A stretch of DNA of 64,000 bases from Gautieria morchelliformis (Eukaryota; Basidiomycota; Agaricomycetes; Gomphales; Gomphaceae): positions 248,001-312,000 of the forward strand of contig WHVA01000064.1 of assembly GCA_015179125.1 (NCBI GenBank), in the 5' to 3' direction. Within the stretch, counting starts at the first letter, position 1, and each line of letters begins with the position of its first letter. This document shows positions 9,563 through 20,887 of the stretch, piece by piece. The position numbers were made by a program, and so were the translations under genes. A model generated the notes under the pieces. That model was not told where the DNA came from. It did no database searches and saw only the letters and a program-made list of their open reading frames with translations.

Positions 9563-11758
9563 AAGTGTTCTGCGGGCTTGGCCCGAGCCTGGCCCTTAAA
9601 AGCCTGAGCCGAGCCTAGCCCAGGCCTCCAAAAGCACAAGAGGAGGGCTCGGCTTCGTTTTCGGAAGTCCGGAGCCTGGCCCTTAAGCCCGGGATTTTGG
9701 GCGCCAGTGTGGATCGTCATATGAGAGGTCCCCAAAAGTGTAACTGTAGTTCCAAAAAAAGTTATGGATTAGATGAAAAATTTGTCAACTGTTTTTTCAT
9801 CCCTCCACCCATCCCCACACCCTAAATCCCAATGCCGCGTGTGGTCATCGACAGCTCCGAAGACAAAATTGAGGAAATCGCCCCTCTGCCATTTAAAAGC
9901 AGTTGGGGGCGTGTACTGAAGCCGAGCGTGGCGCTGCTCGATCCGAGTAACACGACGAAAGTGCCAGGGCAGCCTCGCAGCACTAGGCGGCTGGGGGATG
10001 TCGATAGACGAAAGATGGAATACCCGCCGTCCTTATAAAGTTAAATTAGAGGGCCCTCCGGTAGGACGGCACCCCCTGCTTTCCTCCAGTGCGGCCCTCT
10101 TCACAGCTGGTTACCTGGAAGTATGTCAGAGGAGCCTAAGAGGAAGAAAGCAAAACCTACCGGTAAACAAAAGCAGAAGGAGGTTGCTGTGCCTAACGTG
10201 TCAGCCGAACTGGCCATGCCCATACCACCGGCAACTATTGCTCATGACAATGCCCATCCAGAAGGATGGCTCAAAGATCTAGATGGGATCGAGGACTTAC
10301 CCGAGATCCATTCCAAGAAATTAAAGGAATGTATCTTAGATATTCAGTTCTTTTTTTAGAACCGGCGCGAGGAAGAAGGCAAGAAATTGATGGACTGCAA
10401 GCTGTGCCGGTGCGTGTGGCAACCTCCCGTAATTCAATCATCACTGACTTTGTCCGAACATAGAAAACATGATCGGCACAAGGTCAGTTTTGTGGTCAAT
10501 TTCAGTACGCTGCGACGCCACCTCCAGGCGATGCACGAGGTATATTTTAGTCTGGTGAACATACTAATTAGATATTTTATTTATGTAACTACACATTTAG
10601 GGAAAATACAAAGATTGGTGTTCTAAAACTGGATTTACCAGCAAACTGCCAAATGCAATCAAGCAGGCCAAGCTTGCACAGACCAGTGTACTGACTACGC
10701 ACTTTGGACCAGCTCCCTCCAAAGCGATGGAAGTGGCTGTAGCTCCATATATGGATGAGTCATTTCTCCAGCTTGCAATAGAATGGATGATCACGGCCGA
10801 TCAGGGGAGCTCCTTATCTTATCACTTGTATTGAAATTGCTTATATTATCTGCATAGCCTCTAATGGTCTTTGATAACCCATGATTCAAAGCGATGCTCG
10901 AAATGGCATCACGTGCCAAAGATAAACTCAAGGTGCCTGGCCCAAGCCGCAACAAAATCTTAGAGTTATTCCAAGGGCATTTGCATGATCTCAAGAAACA
11001 GTTTACAGTGAGTATAGACAGTTATTCCATAACCAAAATAACTACAAGTTGCGGTCCAGGGCACAAATATCCAAGGTTTGATCTTGTGCACATGCGATGC
11101 ATGGCAAGCCTCGAATGTCGATGGATATTTCGCCGTCACCTGTCACTGGGTTGAAAAGAGTTCTGGGGGCATCATGACCCTCCAGAATGCCCTCCTCGGT
11201 TTCATACGTGTCAATGGTGGGCATTCCGGTAAGCGGCTCGGTCAAATCCTGTTCAAAGTGTTTGACCGTGTCGGTGCCATCCATAAAGTATGTTCAGTGC
11301 CTTTATACTCTCCATAACTGACAGCCTATGTATAGATCAGGTGGGTGACATGTGATAACGCCTCTAATAACGACACTATGATGGAGGAGCTGGCTCGACG
11401 CATTGAAGAACGCACAGGACAATCGTTCTGCCCAGTAGAACGATGCATCCGGTAAGTAATTTTCTTTTCAACGTGTTCCGCACTCTAAACTATTGGTTTT
11501 AGATGTCTGGCACATTGCATCAATCTAGCAACCCAAGCCCTGCTCTCCTTGCACTCACACTCCCCGCATTACAATGCGGATAAGCCCGACGATCATATCC
11601 CGGACACTGACGCATTGAAACGAGATGCAGTGGGACTTATACGTGCTATTTGTGTCAAGGTATGTACACCATTATGAGACTGTCCATGCATACATTCTAA
11701 CAACCATTCCTGTAACCAGGAATGGTCTTTGGCCAAACGCTGTAAGAATGCAATGTAC
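9563..11758 (+). mobile_element. hAT DNA transposon, 5' part, truncated by Gypsy-A
   Basis: The left end reads AGTGTTCTGCGGGCTTGGCC (hAT ends commonly begin CAGTG), followed by GGCCCGAGCC-type subterminal repeats to about 9710. The transposase follows. The right part is replaced at 11759 by an LTR, and no right terminal repeat was found in the window. Confidence 0.7.
9832..11758 (+). pseudogene. hAT transposase (BED zinc finger, RNase H-like), broken
   Basis: Exonic blocks: 9832-about 10010 (MPRVVIDSSEDK, GRVLKPSVALLDPSNT), about 10123-10540, 10602-10803, 10892-11007, about 11062-11286, 11337-11452, 11504-11660 and 11721-11758, separated by short GT-AG introns. A BED-type finger (CKLC, then RRHLQAMH) lies at 10395-10540. 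The conserved hAT core TCDAWQASN..GYFAV, GKRLGQ.LF and CDNASNN follows, then CLAHCINLATQALL. An in-frame TAG at 10357-10359 interrupts the frame just before the finger. The gene stops in mid-domain at the Gypsy-A LTR, so the C-terminal dimerisation region is missing. Certainly non-functional. Confidence 0.85.
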
Positions 11759-12172
11759 TGCAGGTGTAGATGCAACGATATTGTCCAGTGACCTCAAGAT
11801 CTCACAAGCTAGCTTATGAGTGCGAGCAAGGTGCGTAAGATAAGATGATCCTCTAAAGCTGTGTACAAGCCTAGTTATAGGGAAAGGACAATGAGCTGCG
11901 CAGTGGCACAAGTGGAAACTATGCAAACGGTGGACAAAGGCACTATCAGTGGACTGTTATACACGAGTGGACGGAGTGGAAGGTGGATCAGGGCGGAAGG
12001 TGGACATATGCAGACACAACAGTGGACTGCATCAAAATAAGGCACGCATGTGTGAGACAAAAGAAAAGAGGAATAGTGTCTGAATCCTAATCACTATGAA
12101 TCTAAAAATAGAACATCGAGACAAATCGAGACATAGACCGTATCTGAAATCACCGTACATAACTCCCTTACA
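11759..12172 (-). repeat. Gypsy-A 3' LTR (candidate)
   Basis: On the minus strand this runs from TGTAAGGGAG to CACCTGCA (TG..CA, 414 bp), preceded by a purine run CCCGGGGAG as expected for a 3' LTR. It interrupts the hAT reading frame at 11758. With Copia-B removed it lies about 60 bp downstream of the Gypsy-A integrase stop at 18275, the right spacing. No second LTR copy is in the window to prove the ends. Confidence 0.6.
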
Positions 12173-12198
12173 ACTCCCCGGGACTAAAATGTTGACCG

Positions 12199-12931
12199 TG
12201 ATAAGAGATACTCTGAATGTGTTTGGGTTTCGTATAGAGATGTGATTCAAGCTTCGAGGGAAGCTGAATCGAATAGAGGCCTGATTGCTGAGAGAAGTAC
12301 GTATAGTATGATAACTGTTTTGGTTGGAAATCTCGAGACGATGGGGAGGTAAAACTACTGTTATTCGTACTTAACAATTACATTTGTCGGTACTATTTGA
12401 CTACTGGGAAAAGACTCGGCGTTGACGCGATACGTGTGATTCGTGACGCGGGAATATAGGGGGATGCGGTGTGGAGTCCGGGGAAAACCCTCAAGTGAAT
12501 GGTACAAGGGAATACTAAGAGTTTGTTGTGCACAAGGCGGTGGTGTGGAGGGACATGTGTGTGATATATAAGAGAAATCGTGGAGCTGCGGTCGAAGCCG
12601 CTCAGGGACGATCGGATGTATATCGTGTCTCGACTGCATCTGAATTGGTGCCTAAGCAGTGATCTGCGCCTCGGGTCGGTCCCTTGATCGAGATTGATGG
12701 GATCGACATATGTAATGTGATGGCGACCGGCTTGGCGTGCCCTGTACGCATGCGTGATAATGTATTGGTCCGGCGTCGTGTGTATGCGAGTCAGGGGGTT
12801 CGGGGATATCTTTATGTGTCCGAGTGTGGACGCGGGCATGGGTTTTGGAAGCGTGTGGTTCGGTTTCGTCAGTGTATCTTAGATATGGATTCTGATGATG
12901 TCGTTACTGTCTTTACTTGATTATCATAACA
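12199..12931 (-). repeat. Copia-B 3' LTR
   Basis: Starts TGTTATGATAATC and ends CTCTTATCA on the minus strand. The outer edge abuts the GACCG duplication, the inner edge the polypurine tract. Confidence 0.9.
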
Positions 12932-12940
12932 CTCCCCCTC
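12932..12940 (-). other. Copia-B polypurine tract
   Basis: GAGGGGGAG on the minus strand immediately before the 3' LTR: the expected plus-strand primer. It overlaps the last codon region of Pol (stop at 12939). Confidence 0.85.
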
Positions 12941-15900
12941 AAACTCGACGCACTCCTAGCATCGCTAGGATGTTGAGATGTTTGCGAGGAGATAGTGGCT
13001 TCGTGAGCACGTTGGCGGGATTGTCAAGTGTCTTTACGTAGTGTAGCTTGATATTTCCCGCGTCGATCTGCTCTTTGGGGTAGTGAGAATGCACGTCGAT
13101 GTGTTTCGTTCGGCTGCTATTGGCGTTGTTGGTTAAGAAAGCGATGGCAGATTGATTATCAGTGAATATTGGGATAGGTGTGAAGTCGTGTTGGAAATCT
13201 TTCCCCAGTTTGATGAGCCATATCCCTTCTGCTGATGCAAACGATCCTGCTACCACCTCAGACTCCATGGTCGATCGACTGACGAGACCCTGTTTCTTTG
13301 AGGCCCAGGATATGGGTGCACCGTTGAAGGTGAATATCCATCCCATGGTTGACTTTCGGTCATTTCGATCGCCTGCGAAATCCGCATCAGTGTATCCGGC
13401 TAGGTTGTGAGCATATCCCACAGCCCCTTCCCCTTCTCTGACGTACAGTATTCCATACTCTCTCGTGTTCAACAGATAGCACAATATCCTCTTGGCAGCT
13501 TCCCAGTGAGTGACATTTGGCTTTGATGAATATTGTGCACATTTGTTGACGGCGTATGTGATGTCGGGTTGAGTGGCAACGGCGCAGTAATTGAGGCTGC
13601 CTACGATGGATGCGTATGTGTAATTGATGATGTCATTTGGGGTGGTGGAGGCTTGTAACTCGATGTTGGGGTCCATTGGTGAGTTTACGGTGCGTCCGGA
13701 TGTTATTTCGAATCATTTTGACACCGTGTTGATGAATGCCGGCTGTGAGATGTGGATTGTGCTGCGTTCACGTTCCCTGACGATCTGTATCCCGAGTAGC
13801 CATGTCGGATCCCCCAAATCTTGGATATCAAAGCTCCCCCTGATTGTGGTGACCATCCCCTCCATAGCGGTTAATGAATTCGACGCTAGGAGTCCATCAT
13901 CCACGTACCATCCTGCGATTTCGACTGTGTTTCCCTCTCCGAATTTGAAAAAGACTGTGTTATCCGCCTCCCCTGCTTTGAATCCTATCCTCTCCATCTC
14001 TTTTCTCAGAGTCCCGTGCCATACCCTCCCTGATTGCTTGAGGCCGTATATTCCTTTGTTGAGTTTGCACACTAGATTTTCCTCCCCTGGCTTGGCGAAA
14101 CCTTCTGGCTGTCGCATGGATACTGTGTCTTCGAACTTTCCGTTGAGGTATGCTCCCTTCACGTCTATGTGTCGTAGTTCCAGGTCGAACTTGCACGCAA
14201 GTGCTAGGATGAGTCTGATAGAGATGAGTCTGATCGTAGGAGAATGGGTTTCTTGGAAGTCGATTCCTGGTACTTGTGAGTAGCCTTGAGCGACGAATCT
14301 GGATTTGAACTTATCGACCTCCCCCCTGTTGTCCCTCTTTACTCGAAATGTCCATCGGCTTCCTACGACGTTCGCCTCGGCTGGTTTCTCGACTAGCTTC
14401 CACGTGTTGTACCCCATCAGTAGGTCGTACTCATCTTGGCATGCTTTCCTCCACCTCTCTGCATTCTCTGACTTCATTGCCTCTTTGTAGCTCGCTGGCT
14501 CATCCTCTGCTAACACCACAAATCCTGCCTCGGTCTCCTCAAGCTCTCTCCTCCCGTATGCCATCGCTGCTACTTCGGTGAGTAGTGCGGTGTGTCTCCT
14601 GCCTCTTCCATAGTTTGTGTTTGATGGATTCATCCAGGGTCCCTTCAGGAATTCCTTCGGTGCGATGTCCTCACCCTCTCCCCTTCCTGTATTCACTCCT
14701 GACCCCTCCACTTGCTCTTCCGGTTCGGCTTCTGTGTCGAAACTCTCCGCGCGTAACCCCCCCTCTCCTACGTCCAGCCTCGCCTCTATCACCTCTCCCT
14801 CTCCATCTTCGTCGGTGTCCATTGTATTGTCGTACGTCAGGGGTGGCATCTCATCGTCGTTGTCGTCGGTCAGTGGGTTGGTCTTAGGTTGTGATGGGTG
14901 GGAGAATGTGGGGAGTTTTCCGTCGACTACCCAGAGCTGTGGGGTTTCATCTTCGTCGGTGATGTGTAGCGTGGTACGTTCAATTTGTTTTAGTTCGTCG
15001 AAGACTACATCCCGAGCCTTCATTAGTGTTTGGGTGCATGGTATCCACACCTTGTATGCTTTTGAGTCATCAAAATATCTGACGAAAATCCCCTCAGTTG
15101 ATTTGTAGTCACCCTTCCTCCTTGTGTCCTTCGGTATCAGTGCCCAGCATTTGGAGCCGTATATGCGCAGCCAATCGAGTCTGGGCTTTGTTTTCCATAA
15201 GGCCTCGTAAGGTGACATATCAATTTTGCTGTGTAGCATTCGATTTTTCACGAAGTTCATTGTGTGGATACCGGATACCCAGAATCGACTCGTGAGGCCG
15301 GCGTCGTGCTGCAACGTGAGTGCGCCTTCCTGGAGTGTCCTGTTGTATCTCTCTGCGACTCCATTATGTTCAGGTGTGTGAGGAGTTGTTGTTTCATGAA
15401 CGATTCCAAGCTCACTGCACAGTTCCTTGAACTCTCCCCCCATGTATTCCCCCCTGTTATCTGTTCTGATCCTCTTCACATCGACTCCCTTCTGTTTCTT
15501 CAACCACGCCAGATATTCCTTGAACGAATTGGTAACTGTTCTGCATTCCTTTTCTTCAGGAAGTCCACTTTGACGTATCTAGTGGCGTGATCGATCCAGA
15601 TGACGAAATATTTGAAACCGCCGACTGAGGTTTCGAAGGGGCCGCATAGATCTGAGGAAATGATGTCACCGATCGATTCTGGAAGGTTTTCGATATTTTT
15701 GAATGGTAAGCGGGTCTGTTTCCAAAAGGACAATCGGTGCAGGGACTCAGCTCCTGTCCTACACTCAGTTCTGGTAACCCGATCCCAATCTGCCTCTTTG
15801 ACATCTTCTTGATTATCGAGATTACCGTATGTGCTAGTCTTCGGTGCCACAGATGCATCGGGTCGTGTTCCTTTGAATAAATGACAGGTTCTGGTTCCAG

Positions 15901-16767
15901 TTTCATGGACGGCTGTGCAATGTAGGCATACAGATCGTTTATTCTTGTACCTTTAGCGATCGTCTCGTCACCTAGCAGTAGTGACGTGTCGGATTTACTG
16001 AATATAACATCCACGTTGGCGTTCGTCATCCTTGCGACCGATAGTAGGTTTGCATTGAGTTTTGGAACATATATGACATCCTTTAGAGTCAATGTGAGCA
16101 GGGATAGCTGTGCGTGTGAGTCGTTCTGTATCGTGATGTGGATCGTGCCACATTGATCCGCATTAAATGAGTCCCCGCTTGATGTTTCTATTGAGATAGG
16201 GGGTGTGGGGTGTATCTCTTCGAACAGTTCGAGGGTTCCGCATAGGTGACTAGACGCCCTGGAATCGATCAACCAGATATGGACGTTATCTTGTATTGCA
16301 GATAGGGCTGTTGAGTTAGCTGTCAACGTGATGTCATTTGAATCAAATTGTTTCTCAATGATTTGTGCCAACATAACGATGTTTTTCTTTGGTATATTGG
16401 CGAATCGAGCTATGTCGGGATTTGCCGACTGATGGCGCTGTGGGGGTGGGGCTGCCCTGATGATGTCATTTCGATCGTTGCTGGTGAGACCCCCTCCCTG
16501 AGCGCTATTTCCTCCCTGAGCGCCACCTCCTGCCTGCACACCTCCTCCTCCCTGCACGCCTCCTCCTCCCTGTGCCCCGTATCCTCGTTTCCATGGCTCG
16601 TGGCCTGCCAATCCTCCACCAGGTGCGTAGCACCTCGATGCAGAGTGGTTCGGCTTACCACAATTATTGCAGAAGAATGCTGGTGTTCCATTGTTGACTT
16701 GTTGTGGAGTACGGTTTCGGTAGGGATAGGTGAGATTATTGTTCGTTCTTGGCGTTGGGTTATTGAA
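12939..16767 (-). pseudogene. Copia-B Pol (protease, integrase, RT, RNase H), broken
   Basis: The frame continues from Gag after a TGA and holds a CCHC knuckle (CNNCGKPNHSASRC, about 16670-16629), a Gly/Gln-rich GVQGGG repeat, a protease site reading DSRASSH (Arg where Gly is expected), and the GAG-pre-integrase WHRRLAH. A one-base loss in an A run near 15724 and a second indel near 15555 shift the frame inside the integrase. The 596-codon block 15503-13713 carries the rest of integrase and RT with YVDD (YVDDGLLAS). An in-frame TGA at 13713-13715 separates RNase H (13676-12939, ADFAGDRNDRKST, TKHIDVHSHYPKEQID). All domains are present, so damage is by point changes only. Both indels lie in A runs, so read error is possible for them. 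Confidence 0.9.
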
Positions 16768-17475
16768 TCATCTTTGTGTCCTGCCCTGTGCTATGAACGC
16801 CGTAGCCACTTGTGTCGACATCTCCACCGCATTGAGATCTGCCTCATGTGCCTCCAACCTCTCCTCGATCTCGTCCGGCACCCTCGTGATCATCCTTATG
16901 GTCTGCACTATAGGTCTCCATGACTCGGGGACATTCCTAAGTATGGTTGCCACATGAGTGGAATCTGCGATTACTTCACCCATTTTGGCGAGCTGATTCC
17001 TGGATTCCTTCATCACGGTGAGGTACGCCGAGACTGACTGCCCCTCGATCATATGGTAGTTTTCGTATTTCGTCCTGATTATACTGATTTTGCTAGGATC
17101 GGTGGATTCGAACTTCCTAGTCAGTATGTTCCATGCTTCTGTGCATTGATCTGTCGTGTCGATTGCGGTCTGTAGTTTGGGGGAAATGCATAAAAGGATC
17201 TGACTGTAAGCAGCATTGTTTCTATTGTCCCATTCGTCCTGAAGCTGGGTTAGAGCTGTGCTGCCAACCATGTTAATTCTGGCGACGATGGTGATCTGTT
17301 GGTTAGCTGTGATGGGGTAGGGATCCACACCGGTGATCGTTTTAAAGATCCCTCTGTCCCTCATTGTTGCTAATAGTTCCCTCTTCCACAACATCCAGTT
17401 CTCTTTGTCCAGTTTGGGTTTGATGTCGCGGAATTTGTGTATATCGTGTTTCGGGTGTACTGTGGTTTGAGACAT
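16768..17475 (-). CDS. Copia-B Gag
   Basis: 235 codons from the ATG at 17475, 25 bp inside the 5' LTR. A UBN2-type Gag: WMLWKRELLATMRDRG near the start, then TEAWNILTRKFESTDPSKIS and YHMIEGQSVSAYL. It ends with TGA at 16768-16770 in the same frame as the downstream knuckle and protease. The stop is probably a mutated Arg or Trp codon in a once continuous Gag-Pol. Gag alone could still be made. Confidence 0.85.
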   Translation of the reverse strand: MSQTTVHPKHDIHKFRDIKPKLDKENWMLWKRELLATMRDRGIFKTITGVDPYPITANQQITIVARINMVGSTALTQLQDEWDNRNNAAYSQILLCISPKLQTAIDTTDQCTEAWNILTRKFESTDPSKISIIRTKYENYHMIEGQSVSAYLTVMKESRNQLAKMGEVIADSTHVATILRNVPESWRPIVQTIRMITRVPDEIEERLEAHEADLNAVEMSTQVATAFIAQGRTQR

Positions 17476-17500
17476 GGTGAGTGTCGTGAGACTCTTAATC

Positions 17501-18235
17501 TGATAAGAGATACTCTGAATGTGTTTGGGTTTCGTATAGAGATGTGATTCAAGCTTCGAGGGAAGCTGAATCGAATAGAGAGGCCTGATTGCTGAGAGAA
17601 GTACATATACTATGATAACTGTTTCGGTTGGAAATCTTGAGACGATGGGGAGGTAAAACTACTGTTATTCGTACTTAACAATTACATTTGTCGGTACTAT
17701 TTGACTACTGGGAAAAGACTCGGCGTTGACGCGATACGTGTGATTTGTGACGCGGGAATATAGGGGGATGCGGTGTGGAGTCCGGGGAAAACCCTCAAGT
17801 GAATGGTACAAGGGAATACTAAGAGTTTGTTGTGCACAAGGCGGTGGTGTGGAGGGACATGTGTGTGATATATAAGAGAAATCGTGGAGCTGCGGTCGAA
17901 GCCGCTCAGGGACGATCGGATGTATATCGTGTCTCGACTGCATCTGAATTGGTGCCTAAGCAGTGATCTGCGCCTCGGGTCGGTCCCTTGATCGAGATTG
18001 ATGGGATCGACATATGTAATGTGATGGCGACCGGCTTGGCGTGCCCTGTACGCGTGCGTGATAATGTATTGGTCTGGCGTCGTGTGTATGCGAGTCAGGG
18101 GGTTCGGGGATATCTTTATGTGTCCGAGTGTGGACGCGGGCATGGGTTTTGGAAGCGTGTGGTTCGGTTTCGTCAGTGTATCTTAGATATGGATTCTGAT
18201 GATGTCGTTACTGTATTTACTTGATTATCATAACA
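17501..18235 (-). repeat. Copia-B 5' LTR
   Basis: Same ends as the 3' LTR. About 735 bp, followed on the right by the duplication GACCG. The bases just inside (GATTAAGAGTC) should be the primer site but do not match the initiator-Met type seen in Copia-A and Copia-C. Confidence 0.9.
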
Positions 18236-18274
18236 GACCGTCCCCGGTCAATCGTAAGGCTGGGAAGGCAGACG

Positions 18275-18990
18275 TCAACTGGAGCCAGAGGCGTCCGAAG
18301 GGATATCGCTATTGTCAACGAATGACGTTATGGGAATGATGGTGTGTGAACGGGGATAATAGGGGACCAAGCGAAAAGCGGCGAAAGGCAGCTTATGAAC
18401 AGACCCATCGAGCTTGGCGAGGATATACGTGCCATTACGGTTGTGTCTGACCACAAGGAGAGGCCCCAGATAACGCGGCTTTGTCTTTTGAGATAGGTCA
18501 GCCTCAATCCTCGTGTTACGGACCAGAACAAGTGAGCCAGGTGCGAAGTTGTAGTCCTTAATGAGATTTGCGTTCCCCTTCTCAAACTGAGCAATGGACA
18601 CATAGCGGGCTTTCAGGACGCGGTCTCTCACTGCCGCCAAGTCTTCCTCCCTCTTCTCGAGCTGACGAGCACGGATCGCAATGAGGTCGACATAGGAGAG
18701 GGGTTTGTCGAGCTTCGGCACCAGGAAGGTGGCTTCAGCGAGGTCGAAGGGAAGGATGGGGTCGATACTGTGTGCCATGTAGAAGGGAGAAAGCCCCGTG
18801 TCTTTGCATACCATAACATGATCCGCCCAAAATACATGGGGCATAACGGAGGGCCAGCGGGTGATATTGCCATCGCAAGCCTTAACGATGGATTCTCTGA
18901 TGCTCCTGTGACTTCGCTCTACAATCCCATTAGCCTGTTTGTTATAGGGAGAGATTCGGATATGAGTAATGTGGTATTTCTTTGCCAGCC
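18275..18990 (-). pseudogene. Gypsy-A integrase C-terminal part
   Basis: From the Gypsy-B boundary at 18990 to the stop at 18275 this reads the end of a Gypsy integrase: HIRISPYNKQANGIVERSHR (with the catalytic Glu of the DDE set), HVFWADHVM, then a GPY/F-like tail (PRYLGPLLVVRHNRNGTYIL). The first about 70 codons of the longer open frame (to 19198) are only LTR read-through of Gypsy-B. The rest of Gypsy-A upstream (RT, protease, Gag) is not found in the window. Confidence 0.85.
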
Positions 18991-19470
18991 TGTCAGGGGA
19001 CACCCTGTTTTCCATTTCCAGTTCCGACACCACACCCAGTTCCGACTCCATTTCCGACTCCGCTTCCGGTTCCGATTCCATCTCCGCATCCGCTTTCGGG
19101 AACGATTCCGCTTCTGGGAGAACTTCCACCAGTTCCGTTCGCCTTGCCAGTTCCACTCCAATTTCCGACTTCCGCCCCGGAACAGTGTCGGAAATCAAGC
19201 GACTCGCATAATAGGTGGCATCAAGGGTCGATCAAGGGTCAGGGGGATGCAGGGTTGATGGCGGGTGCCAAGTGTTGTCCCTGGCTGCGCAGCGTAGTAT
19301 AATACGGGCTCGCTGACATTGGGGGTCCTTAGACTTTTCTCTTTGGATTTCCCCTTGTCAGGTGAGAACCCCCTCTCTTGTATGCTCTGTTCATTTATAC
19401 ATACTTTGGATTTCCCCTTGTCAGTTGTGTGGTAGTGTGATCTCCACAACTAGCCAGGGTTGCCCTTACA
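18991..19470 (+). repeat. Gypsy-B 5' LTR
   Basis: 480 bp from TGTCAGGGGACACC to CCCTTACA. Its first 200 bp are a loose minisatellite of TTCCGAC(T/A)CC-like units. A TTTGGATTTCCCCTTGTCAG phrase occurs twice further in (19350s and 19410s). Confidence 0.9.
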
Positions 19471-19657
19471 GCAGAAAAGTCTCTCCCATAGAGGACCGGC
19501 GGTCGTACTGCGTGTCGCAGCCGCCATAGGTGCGTTCGGAATCGGAGACAGCGACTCGGAGATTGCAACCTCTTCCGCACACACAGCGTACGACAGCCCT
19601 TCTTCTTACGTCGAGCTCCCAACCCCGGAAATCCCGTCCCACATTTCTCCTTCCGAC

Positions 19658-20833
19658 ATGGATCCGGACGATCGTCTTCGGAATATGGAGGAGGAATTGA
19701 CGCGGAACCGGATGAAGACCGACGCGATTGAAACAGCCTTACAAGCGATTTTGGCTAAGTTAGATATTCCACAAGGTGGTGGAAATGAAATGTTGGATGA
19801 TCCGGATTTCGGAAAAGCGGAACTAGCGGAGGAGAGAAAGTCCGCGAAGTTAGCAAAGGTCAAACCCGCAACTCCGGCGGACTTTGACGGAGATCGGGAG
19901 AAGGGACGCGCATTCTTCAACACATGCAGCATCTACTTCGCAATTGTCGGAGACCTCTTTCCGAACGACCAGGCTCGGATTCACTGGGCATTGTCCTTTT
20001 TCAAGTCGGACCGCGCATCCCGTTTTGCAAACAAGGTGATCCGACATGAAGCAAAGGGCAAGGGGAACTACTTCCGAGACTGGGACGCCTTCGAGAAAAC
20101 ATTTTCCGACCAGTTCTGCCCAAAAAATGAGCAGCTCACAGCCCTTACGAAGCTCGAGGGGACCAGCTGGTACCAGGCCAAGGATCCGGTCGATGACTAT
20201 ATCGATCGCTTCCAGGAGCTCATCGACCTTGCGGAGTATGATGACGACAAGACGATCGTCATCAAATTCCGACGAGGACTCGATCCGACACTCCAGAACC
20301 AAGTTGCGCTGCTTGGGGATGGAGCTCCGGACTTTGATGACCCGGAAGGGTGGTACCAAGCTGCACAGAGGGTGTCCCGGAACAGGGAAGCAAATGAGGC
20401 CTTCGTGGAGACGAGCCGGAATATGACGCGCAGTTCCACTCGTCCTACTCCACCTGTGCCAAAATCCGGAAGCGCATTCATTCCCATGCGGAAAGTATTT
20501 CCGACGCTTTCTCCGCCCGCTCCTATTAGGAACCATAGCCCTCCTCCCTCGAAGAGTGGCCCTGCCCCGATGGATGTTGACCGCATGCGTGGAGAAGGCC
20601 GCGGAACTATCACCTGCTTCCGATGTCAACAACCAGGCCACTATGCCCGCGAGTGCCCCCAAGCATTTGACATCCGGCTTATGACCACAGAGGAGAAACT
20701 CGAGCTCCTTCCAGAGTTCCTCGCACTTGTGGACATAAGCAGAGTGCCTGCTGCGGAAGGAGTTTCCGAAAATGCGGAACATGGCACATCGGAAGCGGAA
20801 GATGCGTCGGATTTTGTGACGCGCAGCGGGTGA
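19658..20833 (+). CDS. Gypsy-B Gag
   Basis: The frame is open from inside the LTR; the first good ATG is 19658 (MDPDDRLRNMEEELTRNR), giving about 391 residues. An N-terminal coiled coil; a Retrotrans_gag domain (FFNTCSIYFAIVGDLFPNDQ, YIDRFQELIDLAEYDD); a Pro/Ser-rich linker; a CCHC knuckle CFRCQQPGHYAREC at about 20622-20663. Ends with TGA at 20831-20833. In the +1 frame the sequence across this stop reads VHNRFACLEVE, so a frameshift (programmed or decay) may have joined gag to the protease. Confidence 0.88.
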   Translation: MDPDDRLRNMEEELTRNRMKTDAIETALQAILAKLDIPQGGGNEMLDDPDFGKAELAEERKSAKLAKVKPATPADFDGDREKGRAFFNTCSIYFAIVGDLFPNDQARIHWALSFFKSDRASRFANKVIRHEAKGKGNYFRDWDAFEKTFSDQFCPKNEQLTALTKLEGTSWYQAKDPVDDYIDRFQELIDLAEYDDDKTIVIKFRRGLDPTLQNQVALLGDGAPDFDDPEGWYQAAQRVSRNREANEAFVETSRNMTRSSTRPTPPVPKSGSAFIPMRKVFPTLSPPAPIRNHSPPPSKSGPAPMDVDRMRGEGRGTITCFRCQQPGHYARECPQAFDIRLMTTEEKLELLPEFLALVDISRVPAAEGVSENAEHGTSEAEDASDFVTRSG

Positions 20834-20887
20834 GATGTGTGCCCCTGCTGCCTGTACATAACCGGTTTGCCTGTCTTGAAGTAGAGA

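Larger units (their letters stand above)
12199..18235 (-). mobile_element. Copia-B, complete LTR retrotransposon, 6037 bp
   Basis: Two near-identical LTRs (12199-12931 and 17501-18235) enclose Gag and Pol on the minus strand. The element is flanked by the 5-bp direct repeat GACCG at 12194-12198 and 18236-18240. It inserted between the pol stop and the 3' LTR of Gypsy-A. By eye the LTRs differ at about 8 bases plus one 2-bp indel, so the insertion is recent, yet the coding region is broken at four places. Confidence 0.93.

Noticed and set aside
13624..15590. Long plus-strand frames opposite Copia-B pol
   Set aside because: Antisense shadows. The minus strand carries the recognisable RT, integrase and RNase H motifs.
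18991..19198. N-terminal acidic part of the 307-codon minus frame 19198-18275
   Set aside because: It is Gypsy-B LTR minisatellite read in reverse. Only 18990-18275 is integrase.
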